Part shown: positions 44,560-56,099 of the stretch, one piece after another
Layout: every line of letters begins with the position of its first letter
Position numbering within the stretch: position 1 is the stretch's first letter
Source: Calycina herbarum
Taxonomy: Eukaryota; Ascomycota; Leotiomycetes; Helotiales; Pezizellaceae
DNA length: 64,000 bases
Assembly (NCBI GenBank): GCA_001414485.1
Contig: LLEY01000193.1
Coordinates: 44,784-108,783 of the forward strand
Direction of reading: 5' to 3'
Translations under genes and position numbers: made by a program
The notes under the pieces: generated by a model
Told to the model about the DNA's origin: nothing
Seen by the model: the letters and a program-made list of their open reading frames with translations, nothing else
Database searches by the model: none

Positions 44560-44757
44560 AGTTTGAAAGGAAGAGTATGTACCTCGCAATTCAACTTTTC
44601 CAAACTCTTTGGAACAATTGCAATTAATTGTTCTACACCATTTAAGTCAATAACTTAAGTTGTTCTTTAAGTCTTTGACATATTTGATTTAAATATCCCT
44701 AGATAGTGAAAGGTAGGTTGGCAGGTGCGAACCTGACTGCCGCTTTCAATGTCCATC
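44560..44757. mobile_element. Short inverted-repeat element, copy r9
   Basis: The right end is long and clear: GGTTGGCAGGTGCGAACCTG, then CTGCCGCTTTCAATGTCCAT. The left end (GTATGTACCTCGCAATTCAA) keeps only the inner part, so the outer left repeat is lost. The interior TTTGGAACAATTGCAATTAA is the typical family core. Confidence 0.6.
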
Positions 44758-45285
44758 GCGAGAAAAGCTTAGCAAAAGCCCGGTATTCAAGTGACACACC
44801 CATGTCATTTTGATCATTTTTATTGGTGCCAATCGGTTTGTTTGCTTCGAGTGCTATCCAGACGCCAAGCTCTAGATCCAGTCACACGCCTCACAATAGC
44901 TTCAACACCTCGCCAAACACCCACTCAACCGCTCGACACGAACTTTGCACAACTACTTCTAGTCGCATATTCGTTCTTGTTGCTTCTGGACCCAAGAGCG
45001 ACTTCCAATATTCCGTCATTCGTGACGAGATATCTCTCTAAGATTGACAGAGGGCAACGGCAAGGCTAAGCTTCTCGTGCAGCCCTAAGAACTTCGGGCA
45101 AGTTTGCAACTCTTTATCAAGAGAGGAAACCCGCAACAGTTTAGTAGCGGGCTCCCGCGTGCGTATTTGATCTATTCGTGCAAGTTCCTGGGCTAACTCT
45201 GGAACTGTCTCCTAGGCCGTAACTCACTTCTCCTCCAAGCACTTCACCATTGATTCGAACACATTACCCCATAACGATCTTCAAA

Positions 45286-46911
45286 ATGGCGATTATCGAT
45301 GGCATACCAGGGCTCGAGTGTCCAATTCGTATGAATAATCTCCCAGTGGCAGAATACGTGGATGATAACGAGGCTGCGGACGCGAATCCATCATTGACCA
45401 AGCAAATGACAACATACATTGAGTCGATCACGGGCGAGGAATTTGCTGTGTGTCTTGAGCTTAAGGGTCCATATCAGTTCGACTGCCCAGTCGTCAAATT
45501 TTTGACATATGTTGATGGCGTCGGGGTTTCGTCAAACAAGGCTTTCAAGGAGGTTTTCGATCGCAAAGGAAAGGTGACGTGTTTTTGCAAAGGTACTTGG
45601 GCTGAAGGGGGATGTCTGCCATTAAGGTTCCTTTCAATCGAAACCAGTAGGCATATTCTGCTGGTTCTTCAAGTATACGACTGACATTAGTATTTCCAGA
45701 CTCCGACGACAATGCCGAGGCAAACATTGAGTAAGACGCTCGTAACTTGTCAAAGATTGGCATTATTCGTGTCCTTATTCACAAAGCAACGCTATCAGAC
45801 CCCCGGCCAGTGGTTAAAGAAAGAATCGCTTGGCAGGGTCCAACGCTCAATACTCCAGCCATGGTCCACGAAAAGGCCCTCAAGGGCGAGTCAAAACCTC
45901 ACGGAATTTCGTAAGCTGCTTGTCGTTCTTTTACGAAGTAAGATAGTAATTGGTACAAACAGACTAGGAGCCTTTCGTCCACTTCCAAACCGTCAAGCTG
46001 CTCCAAAAGCCAATATGACCAGAGACGTCATATTGCTGGGCAGTCGCAAATCTCCGATCGCGGCTTTCAATTTCAAATATCGATCTAAAGGTAAGAGATT
46101 TACTCATTACTCTCCGTTGCTTCCGAACCAAGAATTATTGGAAACGTTTGCGATGTTCAAAGACGTTGTTTGAGAAAGTTTGGGAGAATGGGAAATCTCC
46201 TTTCTCTATTCTCCTAAATTCTCTTGACCAATCGCTACGATTATCCGACAAGATTTTACACAAAAAGGCAAAGAGTGCCGGGCGATGCCTCGTTACGATC
46301 CGGACATTACTATATACACCCTACTGAAGAGAGAACCCTTTAGAATCCCTTAAACAACTACTTGTTATTCCGCGCACGCCCTCACCGGAACCAGAACCAG
46401 AACCAGAACTGGGAAACCCTCAGACACCCGAGGTTGATCATAAGAAGGAGGCCGAACCATCCACGAAGCCATTGAAGGTAAGTGACTGAGCAGCACCCCA
46501 ACCAGCCCACCAGGAGGCGTTGGTATAATTTGGCGTCGTCGTATTTGATTTCCCTTTGTAAGAACTATCAGCAAGAATGACGAAGTCAAAACCCCGATCA
46601 TTTGAGGCCAACTCGCACAATATCTCATGTTATGTGAAGTGGTTTGGAATAATCGGTGATTTTGCGAGATAATGGCACTGGTGGGAAATCAATTATTTAT
46701 TGTTTGGTCTCAAATCTTCTAGGTTTCCAACGACGATCTAGCAATGCGGGAAAAAGAAGCTGGCCAAAATTAACAGAATAAGAAGCGGTCCTCAACTGCT
46801 GGTAAATCTTCTCTCAAACGCGAAAATCCCGACAACTATGATCCAGCTGGAAGTCGAAAGAAAGGCCGGAAATTAGAAGAAATCGACCTTGTCAATCTGT
46901 GTGACGACTAA
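45286..46911 (+). pseudogene. DUF7918-like paralogue 3, broken by two stops
   Basis: Five exons align with copies 1 and 2: 45286-45646, 45700-45910, 45963-46090, 46344-46477 and 46723-46911. The frame is kept at every junction, but TAA codons interrupt exon 2 (45732-45734) and exon 5 (46771-46773). Both fit CAA to TAA, the RIP-type change. The start MAIIDGIPGLECPIRMNN, TTYIESITGEEFAVCL, IAAFNFKYRSK, ESLKQLLVIPRTPSPEPEPE and the terminal EEIDLVNLCDD are recognisable. Introns 3 and 4 are 253 and 245 bp, far longer than in its paralogues. It was probably functional until recently. Confidence 0.75.
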
Positions 46912-48190
46912 ATTGTTATAGATTACATCGCTGCTCTAGGTTGAAGGATCCCATTTAACGGTGATGATCAGCTGGATCTTGATCTTCATAACTTACATTT
47001 GGAAGGTCTGTTTCAATGTTGTGAAGGAAATGACGTTTGGCTTGCCTGGTTCAACTCTGTGCGCTATACTCTGTTCCCCCCCCCCCGCGTTGGGGCAATA
47101 ATGTGGAATGACTGGTATCATATGGGCATGATGTACATGATTTATGATGGATTGATTGCAGATAGTTTCATGAGTGTGCAAATTCTGATTCAGAATGAAA
47201 CTCTTCCAATTCGCTGAATTCGTGCCGATTAATTTGTGACATGGGCTTTCTTTGACTTTTTATTTTTTTTTAGGTCGGTATTCTGATCAACCCGTTCCAA
47301 GATTCTGGGGTAATCTTTGCTGTCCCAACTGTTTCGGGCCATTGGGAGGATCGGTTGGGCTTCTTCTACTTGGTAAATTCAGGAGTTGATTTTGTCCTCG
47401 ACTGTCGTTCCTCGCCATCGCTCCTACTTCATTGGGTTGGTTACTCGAGATGGCTGGAACAATTACCCTTAAGAGATCAATGGGAGTCTGGTTTCTATTT
47501 GGTTCCCTTCTCTAGAAGGCATAGCGTGATTGTCGTTGGAGTAATAGTGTTTTGGTTGTTAAAGTATTCAGGCGAGATGAGGAGTAGAATCTACATCAAA
47601 TATTTGAATTATGATTTTTAAGAGGAACCCTTCTCAATCGAAGATGCCACCATGTGGAGAATTCTCGCTTTACTAGTGCAATACTACTCGGATATCTAAT
47701 TCTCCGGTTTGTGGTAACTTCGACAGGAGAATATTTTACACCCGGGGTTTAAATCAGACTTTTCCTGCATCCTCCTTGTATACTCAGCTTCACTAGCTCC
47801 TACACAACCTCATGTTTAGGTTTTGGCACAGACAGCAGAAGAAGCAAATTCGCAATTCGGCACCCGGTAGTTTTCACCTTTCAATTACCACTTGGCAACC
47901 AGCCCATCACAACTTTACAACTATCAACTCACCGCCTTCAACTCCCTCAAAGTGGTCTCTTCCTCACCTCTCAAGATTCCACCAACCTTTCTCCAAACAT
48001 ACCATTATTCCACTCTTCCCGTGAAATTCCCAAAGATTGTCCTACAACATTTAGAAGAGTTAAAACATAGGACCTTTAACGCTCCTACACCTCGGACAAT
48101 TCTTTTCATTCTCCAAAACCTTCTCACATAATATCTTTGAATATCATCTCTCACTTTCACAATTCACCACCACAACATATCGCATCTACC
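46912..48190. other. Intergenic / promoter of CCCH gene
   Basis: A run of ten C lies near 47076-47085. Frames here (for example 47355-47621) have no domain. The 350 bases before the next start codon are CT-rich, as in fungal leaders. Confidence 0.4.
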
Positions 48191-49186
48191 ATGTCGAACC
48201 AAAACCCCACTCAAAGCATGAAAATGGAAGACTACTGGTGGCACGGTCAAGCATCCCAATCTCAAGACCAACCTACCATCGACAACCCAACCGCTACCAC
48301 AGGTTCTCCTGGTCCAAAGCTGGAGTCAGACTTCATTCCTCTCAACCCAGAACCAGCCATGGATTCACCTTCACCTGGCCAACCAGCTCAACCACATCAT
48401 CCAAAATCTGCCAAACACTGCAAATACTTCTCCACTAGCGGTAGCTGCGGCAAGAAGCATCGATGCCGATTCATACACGACGTCGAAGTTCGGAATCAAG
48501 CGATACAAGATAAGGACCGAGGAATAGAAGACGAGCGAGAACCACGATTCAACGATGAAGTTCACCCTCAACTCCCACCTCTGCAATACGACGACCTCCC
48601 CATACCACCTCAAGCCCCACTTCGCGAGTCCTACCCCATTTCTATCGAGGATACACCCAGAACCTTGCCTTCCGAGTCAAAAGCAAGAAAGACAAAGCTA
48701 GACACCGGAATGAAGCGAACATTTCGCGAAATCCGACAACTAATCACCAAAGAAGAGGACCCGAAGAAGCAGCAAAACATGGCCGAGCGAACCCTTCGAG
48801 CTTGGGAGGCGGATATCAAGTTAACGAGACCATTCATCTTGCAATTCGGGGTTTTTCTACGTCAAACGGTACCAAGTGACGTTTGGGAGGAGATATTGGA
48901 GGGACATCCTGCACTGAAGGAGAAGGGTAATGAGGGAATGGGCGAGTCTGCTGGGAGTCGACAGGGCATGGGAGAAGTGAGTGAGGATGCTAGCAACTTG
49001 GCTCAATCACGACCTCCAAAACATAAGTCCATCAAAACGGAACCCAACCGACAACCTGAAAACACCCCTGATCAACACCCAAATAACCCTCTCAAAAGAC
49101 AACGCACCTCCGCCTCGCCTGATCAAAAATACCCACCAAGCACCTACCCCGCCTTCACCCCAGGTTCCCGTTTCTGGAGTGGCTAA
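48191..49186 (+). CDS. CCCH zinc-finger protein, possibly alternatively spliced
   Basis: The unspliced ORF gives 331 residues from MSNQNPTQSMKMEDYW. A single CCCH finger lies at about residues 77-97 (CKYFSTSGSC, then CRFIH: C-x8-C-x5-C-x3-H), the type that binds RNA. The rest is Pro/Ser/Gln-rich and disordered-looking, with a basic PLKRQRTS near the end. A GTGAGTGAGG donor at 48977 and a CACCCCAG acceptor ending at 49163 would remove 187 bases in frame and swap the tail for one ending at 49343 (VANTIPTTELLLKMEEMEAL, 321 residues). Both tails look coding, so two isoforms are possible. RNA processing is inferred from the finger only. Confidence 0.7.
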   Translation: MSNQNPTQSMKMEDYWWHGQASQSQDQPTIDNPTATTGSPGPKLESDFIPLNPEPAMDSPSPGQPAQPHHPKSAKHCKYFSTSGSCGKKHRCRFIHDVEVRNQAIQDKDRGIEDEREPRFNDEVHPQLPPLQYDDLPIPPQAPLRESYPISIEDTPRTLPSESKARKTKLDTGMKRTFREIRQLITKEEDPKKQQNMAERTLRAWEADIKLTRPFILQFGVFLRQTVPSDVWEEILEGHPALKEKGNEGMGESAGSRQGMGEVSEDASNLAQSRPPKHKSIKTEPNRQPENTPDQHPNNPLKRQRTSASPDQKYPPSTYPAFTPGSRFWSG

Positions 49187-49343
49187 TACCATTCCTACAA
49201 CAGAACTCCTTCTTAAGATGGAGGAAATGGAGGCCCTAAGCGATGAACAACTCCTGAATCATCGAAGAGACCTAGCTTTCGGCGTTGCGACTGCGGATCA
49301 GGTGCTTGCTGCTAGAGCTTTGGGACGAGGTCGTGAGAGCTGA

Positions 49344-50126
49344 ACATGGGAAGGTTTTTGTTCCTGGGTATGGTGCGGAAAATGAGTGTTTATGAATGGG
49401 ATGGTTTAGCGTTGACATTTGGGGATTGCAAATTACGGATGGGAGAATTAGAGTTAAGCGAGGATGGCGGGGGAGCAGGGGAAGTTGTTTTTCCGATTAT
49501 GGGGATTTGCTCTTTCTAATATCACAAGGCAGAAATGGGGCAAGGTGGAGCGGAATACCTAATATACATATCTCACCCATCTCATACTACATTTTCCAAC
49601 TGTGAGAGTCTTCGTGATTATTCCGAGTACATCTTCACATGATGCGAAAAATTCTTGAACATCAAAGTCTATTATTAATATAACAGTTCAGAATAATTAA
49701 TCTTTGTTTCTCTTCGTTATCCGAATCACCTGGAACAATGCAGTCAATTGTTTCTAAACGATTTAGAATAATTCATTTTGGCTGTCTGGAAGAACCAAAT
49801 CAATTGTTTCAATTCTTCTAGTACAATATCTTCCCATGTACGCGGAGGCCTTTACAAGCTTGGAGCGCTTTCTAACTAGAAGAGTCTTCATCGCCGTTTT
49901 AAATACACTCTGACATTTTACGTAAAATGTTTGAACAATCAAACTTGACTATTGAAACGTTTAGAATAGTCGAGATGCATTGTTCCACGTGTTTTACAAA
50001 AATTAAATCTCATTACTCCACTCTCTTCAAACAATCAAGTCAATTCTCCCAAGTTTCCCAGAGCAATATCTCCCTATAACATACGCAAAAATAACAACAT
50101 ACACCAATACAACCTCCCCCAAAACT
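49344..50126. other. Intergenic, repeat relics
   Basis: No gene. Between 49680 and 50000 several GAACAAT/CAATTGTTT/TTTAGAATAATT segments resemble the cores of the r-family, without recognisable ends; they may be old relics. Confidence 0.4.
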
Positions 50127-51718
50127 CTACCCACAAGTCTTCTTCGTAAGCTTAACAACAAACACCCCCCGTTCAATAGTATTAACCACCACAAACCCAC
50201 TCTCAAAATACCCATAACTACTCCAACTACTAACAAACTCAATCGTTCCCCCGCCAACTGCAGCATCATCCTCAGGATAAGTATCAAAATTCGCAACATC
50301 GCAAACACTCCCACCCGTAGGATCCCTTGGTATCGAGCTGATATCCGCAACCCTCAACCCATTCCCATAATTAGATTGATACGTCAACCCCCCAATAACA
50401 TATTGATTATGATCAATCCCCCTAATCTTACTCTTAAAATACCCCGTTTGTTTGGGTGAGGCGAGCGATTTGATGTCCCAAATATAAGTAACCGGGAACC
50501 CATCAGCGGCCGGTCCAGCCTGGGCTTGTTCATCAAGCTCATCATCCAGAAGAAGATATTCCTGATTTTGAGGATCAACAACCCATCCTTGGTGGGTGTA
50601 TGAAGCTCCCTCGTATGAGGTTCGGGAGATGATGGTAGCTTCCGCTTTATCGGTCACATCGTAGATAGTCAACGAATCTTCGTTGTAACCGTAGCATATA
50701 TCGCGACCGTTGTATTTAACATCCGGTCCACGATAAACCAAACACTGGGCATCATGTACATAACCATCAGCGTCCGAACAACCAGGGGTCGTAATATTCG
50801 AGAGATCAGAAAGGTCCATGAAGATGAGTCCCGACAGGCATGTTGCATTTCGCGGTTGAGCACCGACCGCAACAGCGTACCCGAGTTCTTGGTTGACCAC
50901 GACATTATGTGTTCGCCCAGCGGGAAGTTTGTTAAAGTATCCAGCCAGGTCAGCAACAGGATCAAAGATTTTTGGGCTCGCAGGGTCAAGCGTTAAAAGC
51001 TAAGGTCTACATTAGTCAGGGAAATATTGATTTCTCGTAGATCACGAACCTTGCTCATATCAAAAAATTGAACTCCATGTCCAACAGCCTCGCTGCCGAT
51101 GACCATGTAATTCTTGTAGGCTCGGATTTCTCTCCATATGGAAGGCACGCTTGCGTGGGGGAGCCGACCAAGGTAGATCAACTTGCCCTCCTTAGATATT
51201 TCAGCGAAGCCAGTCCCATCCTCTTGACCAATGGCGATGAATTCCCGGCCATCATCAGAGGTCCAACCCCAAGATGAGGAGCCTCTTCCGGCACTGCCAA
51301 GATCTGCGTGTGCGAGAAAATGATATAAATCTGCCTGGCAAGAAGTAAGTTTCACTTGCTTGTGTTTTCGTTAAACCTATCCTTACATTGTTACACTTAA
51401 AGGTGTTGTTGACATTGCCCGGAATAGCTGCTGCTACACCGTCAACACATTTAGTGTATCCCAATTCGGGATATTGTGCTGAATTCATGGCCCCCGAAGC
51501 CTCTGCCTTGGCCCAAGCTTCCTAGGGCAATTGATTAGTTTCATGCATACGCATATGAAGTGCGATTCGCGTACATGTTTGGCAGCCATGATAGACTCGT
51601 GAATGATCCCAGAGTCGTACAACTCCGCAGCTTTGACCTCATCAACGGGCATCTCCTTGGCCCATGTTACAGAGCAAAGAAGAGCAAGGGTTGAAAGAAC
51701 CAACATGTTGGAATACAT
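50127..51718 (-). CDS. Secreted LVIVD / choice-of-anchor-B-like protein
   Basis: Four exons: 51575-51718, 51387-51521, 51050-51334 and 50127-50999, giving 478 residues. Introns are 50-53 bp with GT-AG ends, and the frame is kept. It starts with a secretion signal (MYSNMLVLSTLALLCSVTWA); the second Met is an alternative start. Then come beta-propeller-like segments: GSSSWGWTSDDGREFIAIGQ, FAEISKEGKLIYLGRL, REIRAYKNYMVIGSEA, QFFDMSK, TIYDVTDKAEATIISRT and YTHQGWVVD. This order (name, step, time-stamped 'status' strands) is that of secreted choice-of-anchor-B proteins, known in bacteria and fungi, without a settled function. It has an even number of cysteines in the extracellular part. No GPI tail. 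Confidence 0.82.
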
Positions 51719-54700
51719 ATGCTAAGTAGTCGCTGTTGGATGAATTAAAAACAAGATCTTGGCTAGGGAGTGCAATTGAGCGAGTTATTGGATCTCGGTG
51801 CTAGTATATATACCGTTCAACCTAACCCACACATGTGGCGCTTGCCCGAGAGATATGTCGAAATTCTAGATACATCCGTAGTAAGATGAATTTGATTGGT
51901 GGTCATCCCATGGGAAAAGGGCAATAAACTCCAGATCCTTGATCGGCGACGAAACAGGAAGGGATGAAGCTGTGTGCAAGCTAGGAAAGGACTAGCCATA
52001 ACCATACACGTGATATTGCAAGCAAAGGCAATATAAATATGAACAAGGGGCGACAATCTGCTTATCAGGAGAACCTGGATGGATATGTCTTGATGGAATG
52101 AATATCTTATCTAAAGTAAGAAGGCATATAAAGTTTGGTAAGGCGTCCCGGCACTTGCGAAGCTTGATATGTGGAGAAGGCTCATCCGGTTCTTCAAAGC
52201 GAGTCGGGGGGTTGGCCGCGAAGAGCAGCTATTGGGGTTTCTTCTTGGGGCCGAGAGAACGACGTACATGTAGGCCGTATAATCCCGTACGTGCTTATCC
52301 TAACAGGAAGGACCCAAGAAACTCAGCAGATCAAAGTTGCTTGGCGATGGCTCGGCACTTGACATCAACAAACCAAAGACCAGAGTTCGGAAGACAGACA
52401 TTGGAAGAATTCATTGAACGCGGGATTGCTGCAGAGTTGCTTGATAACGACAACGATGAAGAAAAATGAATACGGTATGAAAGTTGAAAGAGGTGAACTT
52501 CGACCCAAGATAACTGAAATGTTCATAGAGCATTGTACTCTCTACCTCCAAAGGAAAAGAACAAAAACTACGAGGGCATGATGAAAACGTTGTACAAAAA
52601 GTTGAGTAACACGAGGACACCCCCAAGCAAAAAGAGCAAAGAAAGATATGAACGAGGAGAAGCAACTCGGTGGCGAAGATACTTCCAAGCCGGGTAATTC
52701 GACCCCAAATATCATTCTTGCAGATACAGACGAGGGGTCGACGGATGCTGTGAAACAATATACTTCGACCCCGCTGATGCCGAGTAGAAACCAGACTCGC
52801 AGAACTAGCTAGGCAAGATGTTGCAGACTTCTGCATTCACAAGAGAAGCTTAACCAAATGCTCATCCCTCCCCAGGGGAGACGAATGTATTGCTCCCAGG
52901 CGCGCATAAAGCTTTGCTTTCTCCCGGTCTTCAGTCGACACTCGGTCCGACGGACCCAGGATATGTGCGAATTTGTGCAACCCCAGTGATATGGCGTATT
53001 CGAAGGTGTATATAGCGATTGTCGGCACCATTCCCATCCGCTATTGTACCTATCCAACTCCCCTTGTTGTTTGTTTCTCAGGGTGTGCTCATGAAGGGTG
53101 GAAGGGAGGATGGCCGGGGTTCTGTGGCTCGCTGGGGGGTTTGCAGAGGGAGTCGCTGGGCAGAGGAGTTGCAGTAAAGGGTAGCAGCATTGCGATTGAG
53201 TCGAGTTGCTGAAGATTGAAGATTTTGAGGGTGGATGTTGAAGAGTTGTCGTTGAGCTGCCCATGCATGCCGTGGTGAGATCTGGCGGGGCGTTTGCGCT
53301 GACAAAGATTTCCACCTCCTACTTACCTCGCCTCGTTCCCTCAGTTCGCCACCAAAAGAGAAAAGGTCTCTGTGTACAAGTAGGCCAGTGAGGTCTGAGG
53401 TCCGGTGGACTGCCAATCTTGCCTGTCGAGGAGTTATCAGGTGAGAGCTCTATAATCATCAAATTCAGGAGAACTCACCAGGAGTAAAGAGGACCCAGGA
53501 ACCGGAGCCGGAGCCGGAGAAACAAAGATAGAAGAAGGTATTCAGAAAACAAAGTCTCCCAACCCAGGTAGCCACGCCTGCCAAAAAGAACGGACCAGAG
53601 CCACGGGGACACATGTGAGTATTCTGAGCTACCGCGGAATGTCAAAGGGCATGACCACGGGCAAGGAATTGGCCTCGCAGGAAGTAGAAGCCTTGGGGGT
53701 GCGTGTAATGGAGAGGTTTTGGGGGCGAGTCGGGTTGTGGTGGATGGAGAAGGAAGTGTGTTGTTGAAAAGAAAAAGAAAAAAAGGGAGAGAGGGAGATG
53801 GGAGGGTTGAAATATTTGAGTTGGGTTGGCCGTGGTGGTCGTGGTCGTTCTTTCCCTTCTTGCCAGACACAACACCAACGAAGCAGTTTTTGCCGCAAGC
53901 GCGCCCACATCTCTCAAGCGAGGAAGGAACGAGCAAGAGTACCGTGCCGGCGACATCACAACCCCAGAACCGGACCTACTTGACGAGATCCCTCCTTCCC
54001 TCCTTCCCTCCTTCCCTCGACCTGGACACCATGTGGCCTCGAACCATTTGCACCAGACTTCTCAAACATCGACAACACCCCAGAAAAAAGAACGCCACTC
54101 AATCATATGTACGCTTCCCAAGTATCCTCGTGTCTGGCAGGTTACTAACTGTGATTTAGGAAGTCGATCAACTTCGAGGCGCGCGCTCTCCAGCGGATTT
54201 CGAAGAGCGTTCCCAACCTCCCGTACCTCACTCGCGGAAACCAATGCCATTACGAGCGAGATATGGAGGAGGATGAGTTCCTATAGCAGTGGGAACTGAT
54301 CGAGGGGTCTCTTTCTTGACCGCTGTCTTTTCGAACTCCGGTGCATGGGGAATTGCCCACCAAGCGGTGCTAGCATTCCCGTAGCACAATATACCAACAG
54401 GCACAAGGGCAAGCGGGTCAATCCAACAACGGCAAGGGAAGAGAAGGTCGGTGATTCATGCCCAAGAACTTCTTACTCAAGATGCCGGAGGGATTCCACG
54501 GTGATTATGGGTCTTGATCGCAAGGAAATCCGCTGTTCAGTCCTTTCTTCCTTTGCTCGAAAAGGGCATAGCCGGGAGGATGGGTTTTCGCGTACTTGAT
54601 TTCCAAATTCTGTGATTCTTTCCCTTTCTTTTTTTCTATATGGTGATATAATATTAGATGGCACATTTGAGGCCAACCAACGACGCGAGTGCTTTCGAGG

Positions 54701-54840
54701 TAGCATAAATCTTTTTGTCCCCATATTAATTCCAACACAGCGAACATCGACTAGGTCTTTTAATTGAGTATACATAGTCCAACAAGTCTAGTGTTAGAAC
54801 AGACGTTTAGACTTCAAACCATATATGTCAACCTGACCGC
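51719..54840. other. Long stretch with weak ORFs, no supported gene
   Basis: About 3.1 kb. Candidate frames 52098-52469 (123 codons), 52809-53315, 53719-54159 and 53826-54299 were inspected. They overlap on opposite strands, show no domain, and the splice site at 54108-54158 (GTACGC...TTTAG) joins frames only by creating a stop or an unlikely tail. GC-rich, protein-like composition remains, so a divergent gene cannot be excluded. Pyrimidine tracts such as TCCCTCCTTCCCTCCTTCCC lie near 53990. Confidence 0.4.
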
Positions 54841-54864
54841 CTACAATCACGAATTAGGATTTCC

Positions 54865-54917
54865 ATTCACAAAACTCGGTTTTATTCCATTCACAAACTT
54901 TCCAGCTACTATAAATA
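54865..54917 (+). promoter_or_regulatory. Cluster promoter P1: paired ATTCACA and TATAAATA
   Basis: ATTCACAAA at 54865 and again at 54889 (24 bases apart), then TATAAATA at 54910-54917, followed by a CT-rich leader. It drives the first, now broken, gene of the tandem cluster. Confidence 0.7.
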
Positions 54918-55004
54918 GCTAGAATCTCCTCTCCTTCCCTTTTCTCTCTCGAAACACAGACAGGCACGAAACCCATCCTCCATTCCAACGAAAACTTCAA
55001 CAAA

Positions 55005-55615
55005 ATGGAAGCCGGGAAAGGACCAGAATATTTGACAACCCCAAAGGCCATGCGCTAGAAAAACGAAATCAGTTCATAAGCAGGTATTGTTTCACATAGC
55101 CATATTTCATACGGTAAAACGATGTAGCCACTTGTATTCTGTTCCCGTGGGAAATTCTTACACACTTCCCGCAAGCGGAACAGTTCTGGATCCAGGTCCT
55201 GTGTAGCGCTTATAACATCCAGGACAACAAACCACACTCGTCCAACCAGCTTGATTATCTCCTTTCCAAGCTTCATCGTGCAACGCTAGAGAGCAAAGAC
55301 TCTACCTCCTGGAAAGGAAATGGTCACGCTCCTATTGAGCCCGTGCGGAGTGAATTTAAAGTGATGGAACAACGGCTGAGGGCCGTAAGCTACCTCCGGG
55401 ACACTGGTTTCGATGTATCCATGTGACATCTGAAATCTGTACCCGAACACCTTATATCAGCCTATGCCGAAGTCCACCAGTTGTTTGGGTTATTATCCGA
55501 AGTTCGTAAGGACTTTGGAGAGAAAGATAAATTATGGGTGATTGAAACCACGCTCCAGCAAATTATATCGGATTACCAACAATATATTGCCCGATTTGAA
55601 AAGGGTCCTTGGTAA
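55005..55615 (+). pseudogene. Broken member of the tandem family (pseudogene 1)
   Basis: Starts MEAGKGPEYL and then has a stop (55056-55058). Further on a frame reads FHIAIFHTVKRCSHL, matching FHIAVFNTVTRFSHL of the 350-residue member, with one base missing at the TATTGTTTCAC junction. The last part (SAYAEVHQLFGLLSEVRKDF, then a TAA at 55613-55615) matches the end of the N-terminal domain of that gene. It also has a TGA at 55424-55426. Gene dead in at least three places. Confidence 0.7.
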
Positions 55616-56037
55616 TTTGCCAGGCGGTTTTATTGACTACTTACCCCAAAGACAACCGAAATTCCGATTCGTATTTCACAATTTTGTGTGTCCATGGACT
55701 CGGGGAGGGAGAGGTTTTAAGTTATGTATTTTATTGTCACACTTTTACTTTTTTGCTTGATTTTTGTTCGCTGATCTTAAGAATGATAGCTTGTTAGAGT
55801 CAAACAATATTTGAAGGTAGTTATAAGTCAGCCAAGCACGAGAGCTCTTTGTACCCACTAACACAAACACTACAACAAATCCAATCAAAATAAAGTTGCT
55901 ATTTTAATCAAGTCGTCATAATATGGATTTAGACAGAGAAAGTCTTCGTTTCTAATACAATTTGCTTACTCCCTGGATTTTCCAATGATTAAGCGTGGCC
56001 GGGAAATCAGTTACTTCAATCACTAGCTCTAGTATCC

Positions 56038-56088
56038 ATTCACAAACATCCGGCACATAACATTCACAGACTCCAACACCTATAAATA
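56038..56088 (+). promoter_or_regulatory. Cluster promoter P2
   Basis: ATTCACAAA at 56038, ATTCACAGA at 56062 (24 bases apart) and TATAAATA at 56081-56088. The coding part downstream is decayed. Confidence 0.7.
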
Positions 56089-56099
56089 GCCCGAAATTT

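Larger units (their letters stand above)
43852..45285. other. Intergenic with two r-family elements
   Basis: No gene. It holds copies r8 (44173-44338) and r9 (about 44560-44757). The plus-strand frame 44791-45069 lies in the presumed promoter/leader of the next gene and has no domain. Confidence 0.45.

Noticed and set aside
52098..54299. ORFs of 93-168 codons on both strands
   Set aside because: Overlapping, low-complexity, no recognised domain, and the one plausible intron gives no good continuation.
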